Shown here: in pieces, positions 16,778 through 25,201 of the stretch | Layout of the letters: each line of letters starts with the position of its first letter | How positions within the stretch are numbered: the stretch's first letter is position 1 | Source: an uncultured Bacteroidales bacterium | GTDB taxonomy: Bacteria; Bacteroidota; Bacteroidia; Bacteroidales; WCHB1-69 | DNA: 64,000 nucleotides | Direction of reading: 5' to 3' | NCBI GenBank assembly: GCA_900315245.1 | Contig: OMYJ01000006.1 | Coordinates: forward strand, 62,001 to 126,000 | Position numbers and translations under genes: made by a program | The notes under the pieces: generated by a model | Seen by the model: the letters and a program-made list of their open reading frames with translations, nothing else | The model's database searches: none | What the model was told of the DNA's origin: nothing

Positions 16778-19700
16778 ATGTTACTTACCTACAGCGAAGA
16801 CCAACTGATACAACGCAGCACCGCCGAATTACTGGAGAAGGAACTGGGCTGGAAGAGCGTCTATGCCTTCGACCAGGAAAAGTTGGGCGAAACTGGTACG
16901 CTTGGCCGCACCGACTATCACGAGGTGCTGTTGGTACGCCACTTCCGCAAGGCCTTGAAATCGCTCAACCCTTGGCTGACCGACGAACAGCTGCAAAAGT
17001 GCGTGGAGCGGATGACCGAGCGTATGAGCAGCCAGACGTTGATGCAGATCAACGAGCAGAAATATCGGCTGATTCGCGACGGTATTCCCGTGACCCGCAC
17101 CAAACCCAACGGCGAAACCGAAGAGGTGAAGGCCAAGGTAATCGATTTCCAGTCACCCGAAAAGAACGAATTTCTTTGCGTGCGTGAACTGTGGGTGTAT
17201 GGCGCACTCTACCGCCGCCGCGCCGACATCGTGGGTTTTGTCAACGGCATTCCGTTGCTTTTCATAGAGCTGAAAAACCACGATGTGGAAGTGGTGGATG
17301 CCTTCAACCAAAACTACCGCGACTACCTCGACACCATCCCGCAACTGTTCTACCACAACGCCTTCATCATGTTCAGCAACGGCCTGGAGGCGCGCGTGGG
17401 TATGATTGACTCAAAATGGGAATTTTTCCACGAGTGGAAGCGATTGAAAGAGGAAGATGCGGGCAATATCGAACTGCCCACGATGTTGAGAGGTATCTGC
17501 AAGAAAGAGAACTTTCTCGACCTGTTGGAAAACTTCATTTTGTACGACCACTCAGGCGGTACCACGGCCAAAATTATGGCTCGCAACCATCAGTATTTAG
17601 GGGTGAACCAAGCCGTTGAGAAATATCGCAATCGCGAATTGCTGAACGGAAAGTTGGGCGTTTTTTGGCACACACAAGGCAGCGGCAAGAGCTACTCGAT
17701 GCTTTTCCTGTCGCAAAAGATTCGCCGCAAATTTGAAGGTTCACCCACGATAGTGGTTCTTACTGACCGCGACGAACTGAACAAGCAAATTAGCGATACT
17801 TTCGAGAACTGCGGACTATTAGGCAATGTAAAAGCCAAGAAATTTATCGCCAGTAGCGGGGAAGACCTGATAGCGAAGCTGAAAGGCAATCCCTCCTTTA
17901 TCTTTTCGCTGATCCAGAAATTCAACGACCCCAAAGCGAATCCCATCTACCCCGATCACGACATCATTGTGATGAGCGATGAGGCCCATCGTACGCAAAA
18001 TGGCATCTTCGCCGACAACCTGATGCACCTGCTGCCTACGGCTCATCGAATTGGTTTCACCGGCACTCCGCTATTGTCAAACGACAACATTACAGCCCGA
18101 ACTTTCGGCGGCTATGTCAGTATCTACGACTTCAAACGAGCGGTTGAGGACAAAGCCACTGTTCCGCTGTACTATGAGAACCGTGGAGAAAAGCTGCAAG
18201 ACTTGAGAAACCCCGAAATCAACGAGGAGATTGCCAGTGCCTTAGAGCAGGCCGGCGACCTCGATGCCTCGCAATTAGCCAAACTCGAACGCGAGTTCTC
18301 CAAGGAGGTCCACCTGCTGACTGCAAAAAAACGATTGCGTATTGTGGCCCAAGACTTTGTCAAACACTATAGCGACCTTTGGACCTCTGGTAAGGCAATG
18401 TTCGTTTGCTACAATAAGGTCACCTGCGTGCAGATGTTCAACTATGCTCAAGAGTACTGGCAACGAGAAATCAAGTCGCTGGAGGAACAGATAGCCAAAT
18501 GCACTTCGCAACAGGAAGTGCAGGAAATGACGCGCAAATTGGAGTGGATGAAGGAGACCGAAATGGCAGTGGTCATCTCGCAAGAACAAAACGAAATCCA
18601 AACCTTCCAGAAGTGGGGTCTCGACATCAAGACGCACCGCGAGAAGATGGAGAAACGCGAACTCGACAAAGAATACAAGGACAGTGATTCAAAGCTGCGT
18701 GTTGTATTCGTCTGTGCCATGTGGTTGACGGGATTTGACGTAAAGACGCTCTCTTGCCTCTACATTGACAAGCCGATGAAAGCGCACACGCTGATGCAGA
18801 CAATTGCACGTGCAAACCGCGTGGCCGAGGGCAAAACCAACGGCCTCATCATTGACTATATGGGCATTGTGAAAGCGTTGCGGCAGGCCTTAGCTGACTA
18901 TACGGCAAACCAAGGTGGTAATGGCGGGGAAGATCCGACCATAGATAAAAAGGAACTTATCCAACGTGTACTCAATTTGATTGCAGCAGCAACAGCTTTT
19001 CTGAAAGAGCATGATTTCGAATTGGATGATTTAATTCAAGCGGAGAATTTCATGAAGTTGGATATGCTGAAGACGGCGGCCAATGCGATGTGTGAAACGG
19101 CTGAAATCAGGAAATCATACTGCACTTTTGTGACCACTCTGATCAAATTCTGGAAATATCTGAACCGTGAAGATATCACACACGAGATGAAGCAACAAAA
19201 GGATGCGTTGGAAGCAATTTACAAAGAACTGCAAAAGAAACGCAAGCACGCAGACATCACAGACTTGAGTGTGGCCATCAGCGATATCATCAACGAGCAC
19301 GTAGAAATGGAAGTCTCGATGGTGGCCGAAGAAAATCTTTCACGCCGTTTTAATATAAGTGGTATCAACTTTGAACTTCTACGTCGTGAATTTGCCCGCA
19401 GCCGTGAAAAGAATCTGGTGTTGAAGGACATCCAAGATCTTTTGAAGGAGCGAATAGCCCGTATGCTCGCCGATAATCCTTCACGCATCAATTTCTACGA
19501 AAAATACAAGGAAATCATCAACGAATACAACATAGAACAGAACCGAGTCACCATAGAAAAGACTTTTGAAGAGCTGATGAAATTATCGAAGGATTTGGAA
19601 GAGGAAGAAAAACGGTATATTCGTGAAGGTTTTGAAAATGACGAGCAACTTTCCATGTTTGATGTGCTTATGAAAGACGATCTTTCAAAAGAGGACATCA

Positions 19701-19924
19701 GGAAATTGAAAAAAGTGTCTGTTGAATTGTTAGACAAGATCAAAAAACTGTTGGCGACAATGGACCATCCGTTTGACAAGCCTGAGACCCGGTCCCTCAT
19801 TGACAACACCATCCGCGACACCCTTTGGGCAGAACTTCCTGACAGCTACCCCGTCGAGAGCATCAACTACTATCGTGGAGCCGTTTACAATTATGTCTAT
19901 CAGCATTACGGGAGTGTGGCGTAG
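16778..19924 (+). CDS. hsdR: type I restriction endonuclease subunit R (locus 1)
   Basis: The translocating, DNA-cutting subunit, 1048 aa. The PD-(D/E)xK nuclease domain is N-terminal, with GIPLLFIELKN (E164, K166). The helicase motor follows: Walker A GSGKS at 301-305, the DEAH box at 401-404, and GFTGTPL. A second RecA-like lobe contains VVFVCAMWLTGFDVKTL and a QTIARANR arginine-finger motif. The C-terminal third is helical and should contact HsdM. All motor and nuclease motifs are intact. It sits 6 bases after fic and 12 bases before a PIN-like gene. Confidence 0.95.
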   Translation: MLLTYSEDQLIQRSTAELLEKELGWKSVYAFDQEKLGETGTLGRTDYHEVLLVRHFRKALKSLNPWLTDEQLQKCVERMTERMSSQTLMQINEQKYRLIRDGIPVTRTKPNGETEEVKAKVIDFQSPEKNEFLCVRELWVYGALYRRRADIVGFVNGIPLLFIELKNHDVEVVDAFNQNYRDYLDTIPQLFYHNAFIMFSNGLEARVGMIDSKWEFFHEWKRLKEEDAGNIELPTMLRGICKKENFLDLLENFILYDHSGGTTAKIMARNHQYLGVNQAVEKYRNRELLNGKLGVFWHTQGSGKSYSMLFLSQKIRRKFEGSPTIVVLTDRDELNKQISDTFENCGLLGNVKAKKFIASSGEDLIAKLKGNPSFIFSLIQKFNDPKANPIYPDHDIIVMSDEAHRTQNGIFADNLMHLLPTAHRIGFTGTPLLSNDNITARTFGGYVSIYDFKRAVEDKATVPLYYENRGEKLQDLRNPEINEEIASALEQAGDLDASQLAKLEREFSKEVHLLTAKKRLRIVAQDFVKHYSDLWTSGKAMFVCYNKVTCVQMFNYAQEYWQREIKSLEEQIAKCTSQQEVQEMTRKLEWMKETEMAVVISQEQNEIQTFQKWGLDIKTHREKMEKRELDKEYKDSDSKLRVVFVCAMWLTGFDVKTLSCLYIDKPMKAHTLMQTIARANRVAEGKTNGLIIDYMGIVKALRQALADYTANQGGNGGEDPTIDKKELIQRVLNLIAAATAFLKEHDFELDDLIQAENFMKLDMLKTAANAMCETAEIRKSYCTFVTTLIKFWKYLNREDITHEMKQQKDALEAIYKELQKKRKHADITDLSVAISDIINEHVEMEVSMVAEENLSRRFNISGINFELLRREFARSREKNLVLKDIQDLLKERIARMLADNPSRINFYEKYKEIINEYNIEQNRVTIEKTFEELMKLSKDLEEEEKRYIREGFENDEQLSMFDVLMKDDLSKEDIRKLKKVSVELLDKIKKLLATMDHPFDKPETRSLIDNTIRDTLWAELPDSYPVESINYYRGAVYNYVYQHYGSVA

Positions 19925-19936
19925 CCTTAACTAACA

Positions 19937-21343
19937 ATGAAAAAAATCTATTTAGATTGGAATATCATAAATCATCTGGAGGAAAATTCTGAGTTATACG
20001 ACTATATCCGTCAGTATCAATCTCACTTTGTTTTTGTATATTCTCCCGCCCACTTCTCAGACTTAATGAAGAGTTACAAAGAAAGTGGGGGTAACACCTA
20101 TTTTGAAAAAGATCTAAAACGACTCGAATCCATCTGTGAGACCCATCTGATGTACTATTCTGACAAAAAGATGAGTATTTGCAATTGTCCTCCAACGGAA
20201 TTTTTGGAAAAAGAGGGGAAGTACTATCCTACCATTAAAGATGTCTTCAGTCCTGACTATTTTAAGAAAGCATTACATGTGAATGGTGTGGATCTGTATA
20301 ATCTCTTTTCTAATGGATTGAAATCCATCTCTCTTGGAAAGACAATAGAATTGCCGTTTATAGGCGGTTTTTCAAATGGTCTTGAGTTACTAAACTGCGC
20401 TTTGTCTTTTTTTGAAAAAATATTAATGGATAAAGTCTATGTCAAGAATTTTCGAACTATAACTTCAAACAATCTAACGGATAAAGAAATAACAAAAATT
20501 AATGGATGTGCACCTGACAAAATTATAGAAACCATAAATGCCTACCTTTTCGAACATGGCTGTGAAGATGATTTCACAAAACTTGTCAAGAAGGCTTTAT
20601 TAGAAAACAGCCAAGACGATGAGAAGTTGATCTTTGAAAGTCTTTATGTTGGACTTGATTTTATGCGATTCCACTCAGACCAGCGAGATCTAATGAACAT
20701 CCTAACTGATGCCGATCATGCGTATTATGGAAGTTTCTGCGATGTTATAGTGACCGAAGATGCTAAGATGAGGCTTAAAGCGGATGCAGTGTTTTCCAAT
20801 CTTAACATAAGCACCCGAATCATCTGCGAGAAAGATTTCTTACAATTTTTGAAAGACGAGGTGTCTGGTGAAGTAATGATAGAAGATCCTATTAAAGAAG
20901 TATTGTCAAACCAACACATTCCGGAATCATACGATGCGGATACCTGCTATGGTAAATGGAAAAAACTTGATTTTCATTATTTGGGCTATTTCAACAAGTT
21001 AGAGTTTCAACTCATAGTAAGTACAGGTCGACACCTATTCGTGTTTTCTAAAGAAAGAAAGCTTGAAAAATGTGTATATTACTCTGAGACAGACAAGTTT
21101 TTTGCAATAATGAAAGATTTGTTGCATGAACCATGCGCTATTAAATTATTTGAAACGGAATATGTAGAGAAATACAAATTGAAAGACAAAAATGCGTCCT
21201 TCTGCTTTTACTTCACATCACAAATTCAAATGATCTTGTCGGTGGAAGAGGATAACGATGGTCTGTTCCCTATTTTGTATATGGTTCTTCCTATTTCTGA
21301 TGACTATACGTCACAAAATGGAATTGACAATTGCTTTGATTAG
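19937..21343 (+). CDS. PIN-like protein downstream of hsdR
   Basis: No named family was recognised. The 468-aa protein opens with KKIYLDWNIINHL, the beta-strand-plus-acid start typical of PIN-type nucleases (D7). A matching distal segment, DADHAYYGSFCDVIVTEDAK, lies at about residues 255-275 with further acidic residues, so a complete PIN-like active site is plausible. The C-terminal half has no visible match. It starts 12 bases after hsdR, presumably in the same transcript, and its AT-rich composition differs from hsdR. With the 699-aa gene it makes two PIN-like proteins in one type I locus. Confidence 0.7.
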   Translation: MKKIYLDWNIINHLEENSELYDYIRQYQSHFVFVYSPAHFSDLMKSYKESGGNTYFEKDLKRLESICETHLMYYSDKKMSICNCPPTEFLEKEGKYYPTIKDVFSPDYFKKALHVNGVDLYNLFSNGLKSISLGKTIELPFIGGFSNGLELLNCALSFFEKILMDKVYVKNFRTITSNNLTDKEITKINGCAPDKIIETINAYLFEHGCEDDFTKLVKKALLENSQDDEKLIFESLYVGLDFMRFHSDQRDLMNILTDADHAYYGSFCDVIVTEDAKMRLKADAVFSNLNISTRIICEKDFLQFLKDEVSGEVMIEDPIKEVLSNQHIPESYDADTCYGKWKKLDFHYLGYFNKLEFQLIVSTGRHLFVFSKERKLEKCVYYSETDKFFAIMKDLLHEPCAIKLFETEYVEKYKLKDKNASFCFYFTSQIQMILSVEEDNDGLFPILYMVLPISDDYTSQNGIDNCFD

Positions 21344-21346
21344 TAA

Positions 21347-22189
21347 TTATTTGGGCACATATAGAGTTTCACCATTGATAGCATCCTTCAAAATGGCCTC
21401 CACAAATATATCTGCGGCAAGTTGTATTGTGGTTTCTTGATCTTCGCTCGCGAACTCATACTTCACCTCTCGGATTTTCACTAGCCCATACTCTGCAGTT
21501 TCAATCCACGCATCTTCAAATTTGAACACTTGCGAAGAATTCGGCTTCATTATTTCGGAAAGCTGTGCTTTTAGCTCGTCCACGGACGAAATCTTCTTTC
21601 CCGTGGAATTTCGTATTACCCTTTCTTTCAAAGTAAGCGGTATGTGTGCTGCATTCTTCCACTTGTCAGCTTTTTTCGGGTCAGTAAGAGCAAGATAATC
21701 ACGCATCCGTTGCAAATTGAGATTCTTTTGCTTGGCATACTCTTCGTCAATCAAATAGAGACAGCGAGTTCTATTGATGTGAAAGATAGTAGTAATCTCT
21801 CCTGCAATATCATCTCGCGTTGGTGCTCGTAACTCTTTCAAAGAAATGCCGTGTTCCTCCGCATATTTTTTTCCACCAGTTTGGAACCCTTTGCTGGAGA
21901 CCATAATGCCGTTGACATTGTTTAATTCAGACAATACTCCATGAAAGTCACGTACTTTTCCTACTGGCACCAATGAATTGTAATTTTTACATTCAATGGC
22001 CACACGATGTTTGTTGCCTGCAATCTCGTATTCCCAATATACATCAATCTGATGCTCACATCCTGATTTACCTTGTAGCTTCACGTTATGTTCCACTTTG
22101 GTGGGCTTAAGGACATCATTGTTCACGAGTTTCTGGTAAATGTGTTGAGTGAATATTTCAAATTCGGTAGCTGTAGCAGAGCTCTTCAT
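21347..22189 (-). CDS. Mrr-like restriction endonuclease domain protein
   Basis: A protein of about 280 aa with an Mrr_cat-type PD-(D/E)xK nuclease core near the N-terminus: HQIDVYWEYEI followed by RVAIECKNY supplies the Asp and the E-x-K. The segment GIMVSSKGFQTGGKKYAEE is the strand-helix of Mrr-type proteins that follows. The C-terminal half is unassigned. The frame is open to 22246, but ATG 22189 (MKSSATATEFE) begins just before the conserved region and is preferred. It is convergent with the PIN-like gene, 3 bases apart. A partner for type I restriction or a stand-alone modified-DNA nuclease are both possible. Confidence 0.78.
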   Translation of the reverse strand: MKSSATATEFEIFTQHIYQKLVNNDVLKPTKVEHNVKLQGKSGCEHQIDVYWEYEIAGNKHRVAIECKNYNSLVPVGKVRDFHGVLSELNNVNGIMVSSKGFQTGGKKYAEEHGISLKELRAPTRDDIAGEITTIFHINRTRCLYLIDEEYAKQKNLNLQRMRDYLALTDPKKADKWKNAAHIPLTLKERVIRNSTGKKISSVDELKAQLSEIMKPNSSQVFKFEDAWIETAEYGLVKIREVKYEFASEDQETTIQLAADIFVEAILKDAINGETLYVPK

Positions 22190-22265
22190 ATAATAATTGC
22201 TTTTCTGAATGTTTAAATGACAATTTGATAGTAATAGCAAAAACAATGCCAGCGGATAAGTAAAA

Positions 22266-22314
22266 AATTATCCAGCCGTTTGACTCCTTTTTTCTCGTTT
22301 GCGGCTGGATAATT
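22266..22314. repeat. inverted repeat, copy 2 of the 15618 element
   Basis: Arms AATTATCCAGCCG and CGGCTGGATAATT are perfectly complementary over 13 bases. The 23-base centre begins TTTGA like copy 1, but carries CTCGTTTG where copy 1 has the promoter box TATCTTTG, so no promoter is expected here. The two copies bracket fic, hsdR, the PIN-like gene and the Mrr-like gene. Confidence 0.8.
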
Positions 22315-22532
22315 TCCATATCCCCCACCCTCATGCGCGACCGCGTGGTGCGAAAGGACAGGTGTGAGCCGATGGGCTGACAAAACGTAACAGAGCCATC
22401 CCGTTTCGCCACCCCACCCTGTCGAAAACGCTTGCTCTTGCCGACAATATCTCATTATCATGTTCATACCATCGTCTTTCTCCTCCGATTTACCAATAGA
22501 AGACAATAGAAGGACAGTACCGGTTGCGGACT

Positions 22533-22757
22533 CGTGCCGGAGGCACGTAATCCTAATAACCCCATACAAGCGTAACGGAGTGGAGCGCAGTGTGGGGTGG
22601 CGGAGGCGGTCGTCCGGCGGCGTGTCGGAGACACGCTACTACATGGCGACTTTGTGGCGTGTCTCCGACACGCAGTCCCGCGCACCGTCCGCGTAACCCC
22701 ACACTGCGACCTGTCGGCCTTATGTGGGGTTATTAAAATAGCGTACCTCTGGCACGC
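22533..22757. repeat. long imperfect palindrome, REP/MITE-like non-coding element
   Basis: The outer ~60 bases on each side are largely complementary: left GTGCCGGAGGCACG...AATAACCCCATA...GCAGTGTGGGGT, right ACCCCACACTGC...ATGTGGGGTTATT...CTGGCAC. Nested inside are CGTGTCGGAGACACG (22621-22635) and its near mirror GCGTGTCTCCGACACGC (22658-22674). Reading frames that cross it are by-products of the repeat. No transposase lies near it. Bases 22315-22532 before it show no gene or signal. Confidence 0.75.
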
Positions 22758-22840
22758 TCGGTGAGGCTGTTCATTCCCGCCACCGTCTTATCCGATCCAT
22801 GAATGTCGGATCAGCCGCACCTCATTCCCGAAAAAATCCC

Positions 22841-22848
22841 TATCTTTG
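22841..22848 (+). promoter_or_regulatory. -7 promoter box of the GDSL hydrolase gene
   Basis: A perfect TATCTTTG, 16 bases before ATG 22865. It rules out the longer frame that opens at 22799. Confidence 0.75.
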
Positions 22849-22864
22849 CCGAAAATTTCCCACT

Positions 22865-23548
22865 ATGAGAAAAACAACGTTCATAATTCTTTTCACCACT
22901 ATGACAATATTCGGGTTTTCACAGGAGGATTGGTTCGGGTTCAACCGCTTCAGGGCTGACAATGAGCGCATTGCCGAGAGCGGCGACTTCCCGGAGGTGG
23001 TCTTCATGGGGAACTCCATCACCGAGTACTGGGCCTACTACCATCCCGACTTCTTCACCGAGCACCACTATTGCGGCAGAGGCATCGGCGGACAGACCTC
23101 GACGCAGATGCTGGCGCGCTTCACCGCCGACGTCGTCAACCTCCACCCCAAGGCGGTGGTCATCATGGCGGGCACCAACGACGTGGCACACAACACCTAT
23201 TGGGTGGAACCAACCAAGGTGGTGGACAATGTCGTGGCCATGTGCCAGCTGGCCCGTGCCAACGACATCGTGCCGCTCATCGCCTCTATCCCACCCTGCG
23301 CCTCCTTCGTGTGGAACCCCGACATCAAGGACGCCGCCCAGACCATCGTCGAGATCAACGAACGGCTGCGAAAGTTTGCCGACGCCAATAACATCGTCTA
23401 TGTGGATTACCACTCCGCCCTGACCGACGAGCACAACGCCTTCCCGGAAAAGCTCACCGCCGACGGATGCCACCCCAACCCCGACACCTATTTCATCATG
23501 GAGGAGCTGGTGCTGAAGGCCATTGACGAGGCAACGGGTACAAAATAA
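22865..23548 (+). CDS. secreted SGNH/GDSL-family hydrolase
   Basis: A GDSL-like esterase or acylhydrolase of about 227 aa, with a signal peptide (KKTT-like start, IILFTTMTIFGFSQ) and so probably periplasmic. All SGNH blocks are visible: block I VFMGNSITEYW with the nucleophile Ser, block II GIGGQTS, block III MAGTNDV with the catalytic-fold Asn, and block V DGCHPN with the Asp and His. The substrate is not evident; polysaccharide deacetylation is common for this subgroup. Monocistronic, with its own promoter, and convergent with the LpxL-like gene. Confidence 0.88.
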   Translation: MRKTTFIILFTTMTIFGFSQEDWFGFNRFRADNERIAESGDFPEVVFMGNSITEYWAYYHPDFFTEHHYCGRGIGGQTSTQMLARFTADVVNLHPKAVVIMAGTNDVAHNTYWVEPTKVVDNVVAMCQLARANDIVPLIASIPPCASFVWNPDIKDAAQTIVEINERLRKFADANNIVYVDYHSALTDEHNAFPEKLTADGCHPNPDTYFIMEELVLKAIDEATGTK

Positions 23549-23588
23549 GGGGCTTACTGATAATTCTTCATAAAGAGATATCGCGATT

Positions 23589-24452
23589 TCAGAACTTCAA
23601 TTTCCACCTTCTGTGACTCCAGATCCAATACTCCGGCTTCCGGCGGATGGTCTGCTCTAACAACTCTGTGTATCTCTGGGTGATGGCGTAAGGTTCCTCT
23701 TCGTTGGGATGCTCCGTAATCACCTGCACCTCAATACGGTACTTGCCGATACGCTCTTTGACGACCTGGTAGTAGAGCACCGGGATGTCGTACTTGCGGG
23801 CGAAATACTCGGGACCATAGATCATGCCGGTGGTCTGGTTGAGGAACTGCGTGACGTAACATTTGTTCTTGTGGCTGGGCGACTGGTCGGCGAGCATCAT
23901 GTAGGCCGCGGGGATATGGTTCTCTTCGTAATGCGCGAATACCTCCCGGGCGGTGTCGGCGAAGCAGACTTCTGTGCCGTTGCGGGTGCGCGCCCGGTTC
24001 ACCCACTTCTCGAACACCTTGTCGCTGTTGGCCTTCCCCACCCCGATGCCGTGGTGCAGGAACATCTCGTCCAACGCCACAATCATCCACTCCCAGTTGT
24101 TGTAATGACTCGACATCAGGATCACACTCCTACCCTCCCTGTAAAACCTGTTCACCAGCTCCGTGTCGATGCAACGGTAGCGATAACGTAACGCCCATCG
24201 CGGGATCAACAGCATCTTGATCATCTCGATGGCGATCTGCGAAAGATGCCAATAATAGCGGTTACGAATCCTTCTCCGTTCTCTCAACGTTAGCTCAGGG
24301 AAAGCGTGTAACAGATTATCATCCACCACCTTGCGCCTATACCGCACCACATGGTTCACCACCACATAAACCACCGGCAACAGCAGATACAACACGGCTA
24401 ACGGCAACGCGGCGAGGGGGTAACAGAGGAAGAAGATGAAGAAGAAGGTCAT
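23589..24452 (-). CDS. LpxL/HtrB-like lipid A acyltransferase
   Basis: An inner-membrane lysophospholipid acyltransferase of 287 aa from the lipid A biosynthesis acyltransferase family. A single N-terminal membrane helix (FFFIFFLCYPLAALPLAVLY) is followed by the HX4E catalytic motif in SSHYNNWEW, a second conserved region around MMLADQSPSHKN, and an RRWKLKF C-terminus. It should transfer a secondary acyl chain to a lipid A precursor. The leader is a CCAATAACC-type repeat ending just before the ATG. It lies downstream of gmhB on the same strand, consistent with a lipopolysaccharide gene group. Confidence 0.88.
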   Translation of the reverse strand: MTFFFIFFLCYPLAALPLAVLYLLLPVVYVVVNHVVRYRRKVVDDNLLHAFPELTLRERRRIRNRYYWHLSQIAIEMIKMLLIPRWALRYRYRCIDTELVNRFYREGRSVILMSSHYNNWEWMIVALDEMFLHHGIGVGKANSDKVFEKWVNRARTRNGTEVCFADTAREVFAHYEENHIPAAYMMLADQSPSHKNKCYVTQFLNQTTGMIYGPEYFARKYDIPVLYYQVVKERIGKYRIEVQVITEHPNEEEPYAITQRYTELLEQTIRRKPEYWIWSHRRWKLKF

Positions 24453-24554
24453 TTTTGGTAATGGTTATTGGATATGGGTTAAGAGGTTATTTTTTTATAA
24501 CTATTTCCTTGAACGGCCCCGCAGGGGCAAGAGCTTGGTAGAGCACATTGATTG

Positions 24555-25106
24555 TTATGATTGATTATCAACATTAAACGGGTAGTTTTTTGCGAAATCC
24601 AGCAAATTCCGATAATGCAACGATGTGAGTTTCGCGATCTCTTCGTATTCGCCGGGGTGTTTCGCGCCGACGTGCACGGGCGTGATGCCCGCGTTGACGG
24701 CGAATTGCATGTCCGAGAGGCTGTCGCCTACCATCACGGAGTCGGCGAAGTCAATGTCGGGGAAGTCGGCCTTGGCCTGCAACGCCATCCCGATGTCGGG
24801 CTTGCGGCAGCCACAACCCGCTCCGGCCAAATGCGGACAGCAGTAGATGGCATCCAGCGGTGTCAAATTCTCCTCAAAGGTGACCCGCATCTGGCGGTGG
24901 ATCTCCTCGATGTCCGCCATCTTGCAGATGCGCTTGGCCACGCACTGCTGGTTGGTGACCACGATGATGTGGCGAAACTTCGGCCGCAGCCACTGCATGG
25001 CAGTCAGCACCCCCGGAATGAGCTCAAACTCCTCGGGCTTGCGCACATACCCGCCCACAATCTGCACATTGATGATGCCGTCCCGATCCAGAAATAACGT
25101 GTTCAT
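24555..25106 (-). CDS. gmhB: D-glycero-D-manno-heptose 1,7-bisphosphate phosphatase
   Basis: A HAD-superfamily phosphatase of 183 aa, removing a phosphate from heptose 1,7-bisphosphate in ADP-heptose synthesis. HAD motif I is FLDRDGIIN, motif II is VVTNQQ, and motif IV is MVGDSLSDM. The zinc-binding loop CPHLAGAGCGCRKP is characteristic of GmhB. The matching kinase, HldE-type, is encoded at 38199-39200. It is preceded by an oriented AACCAATAACC repeat that ends at ACAAAGAA before ATG. Confidence 0.9.
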   Translation of the reverse strand: MNTLFLDRDGIINVQIVGGYVRKPEEFELIPGVLTAMQWLRPKFRHIIVVTNQQCVAKRICKMADIEEIHRQMRVTFEENLTPLDAIYCCPHLAGAGCGCRKPDIGMALQAKADFPDIDFADSVMVGDSLSDMQFAVNAGITPVHVGAKHPGEYEEIAKLTSLHYRNLLDFAKNYPFNVDNQS

Positions 25107-25165
25107 TTCTTTGTAATGGTTATGGGTTATTGGTTATTGGTTATTGAGGGTTATTGTTTATTGTT
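25107..25165 (-). repeat. CCAATAACC-type repeat leader of gmhB
   Basis: Read on the - strand: CAATAACC, CAATAACC, CCATAACC units followed by ATTACAAAGAA and the gmhB ATG. The 15 bases ATAACCATTACAAAG are identical to those before xseA. Upstream it grades into ACTATAAACTATAAACTGT units. Confidence 0.75.
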
Positions 25166-25201
25166 TACAGTTTATAGTTTATAGTTTGCCGATTAGAATC
25201 A

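Noticed and set aside
22460..22696. 78-codon frame across the long palindrome
   Set aside because: Arises from the repeat; the two halves translate to complementary nonsense.
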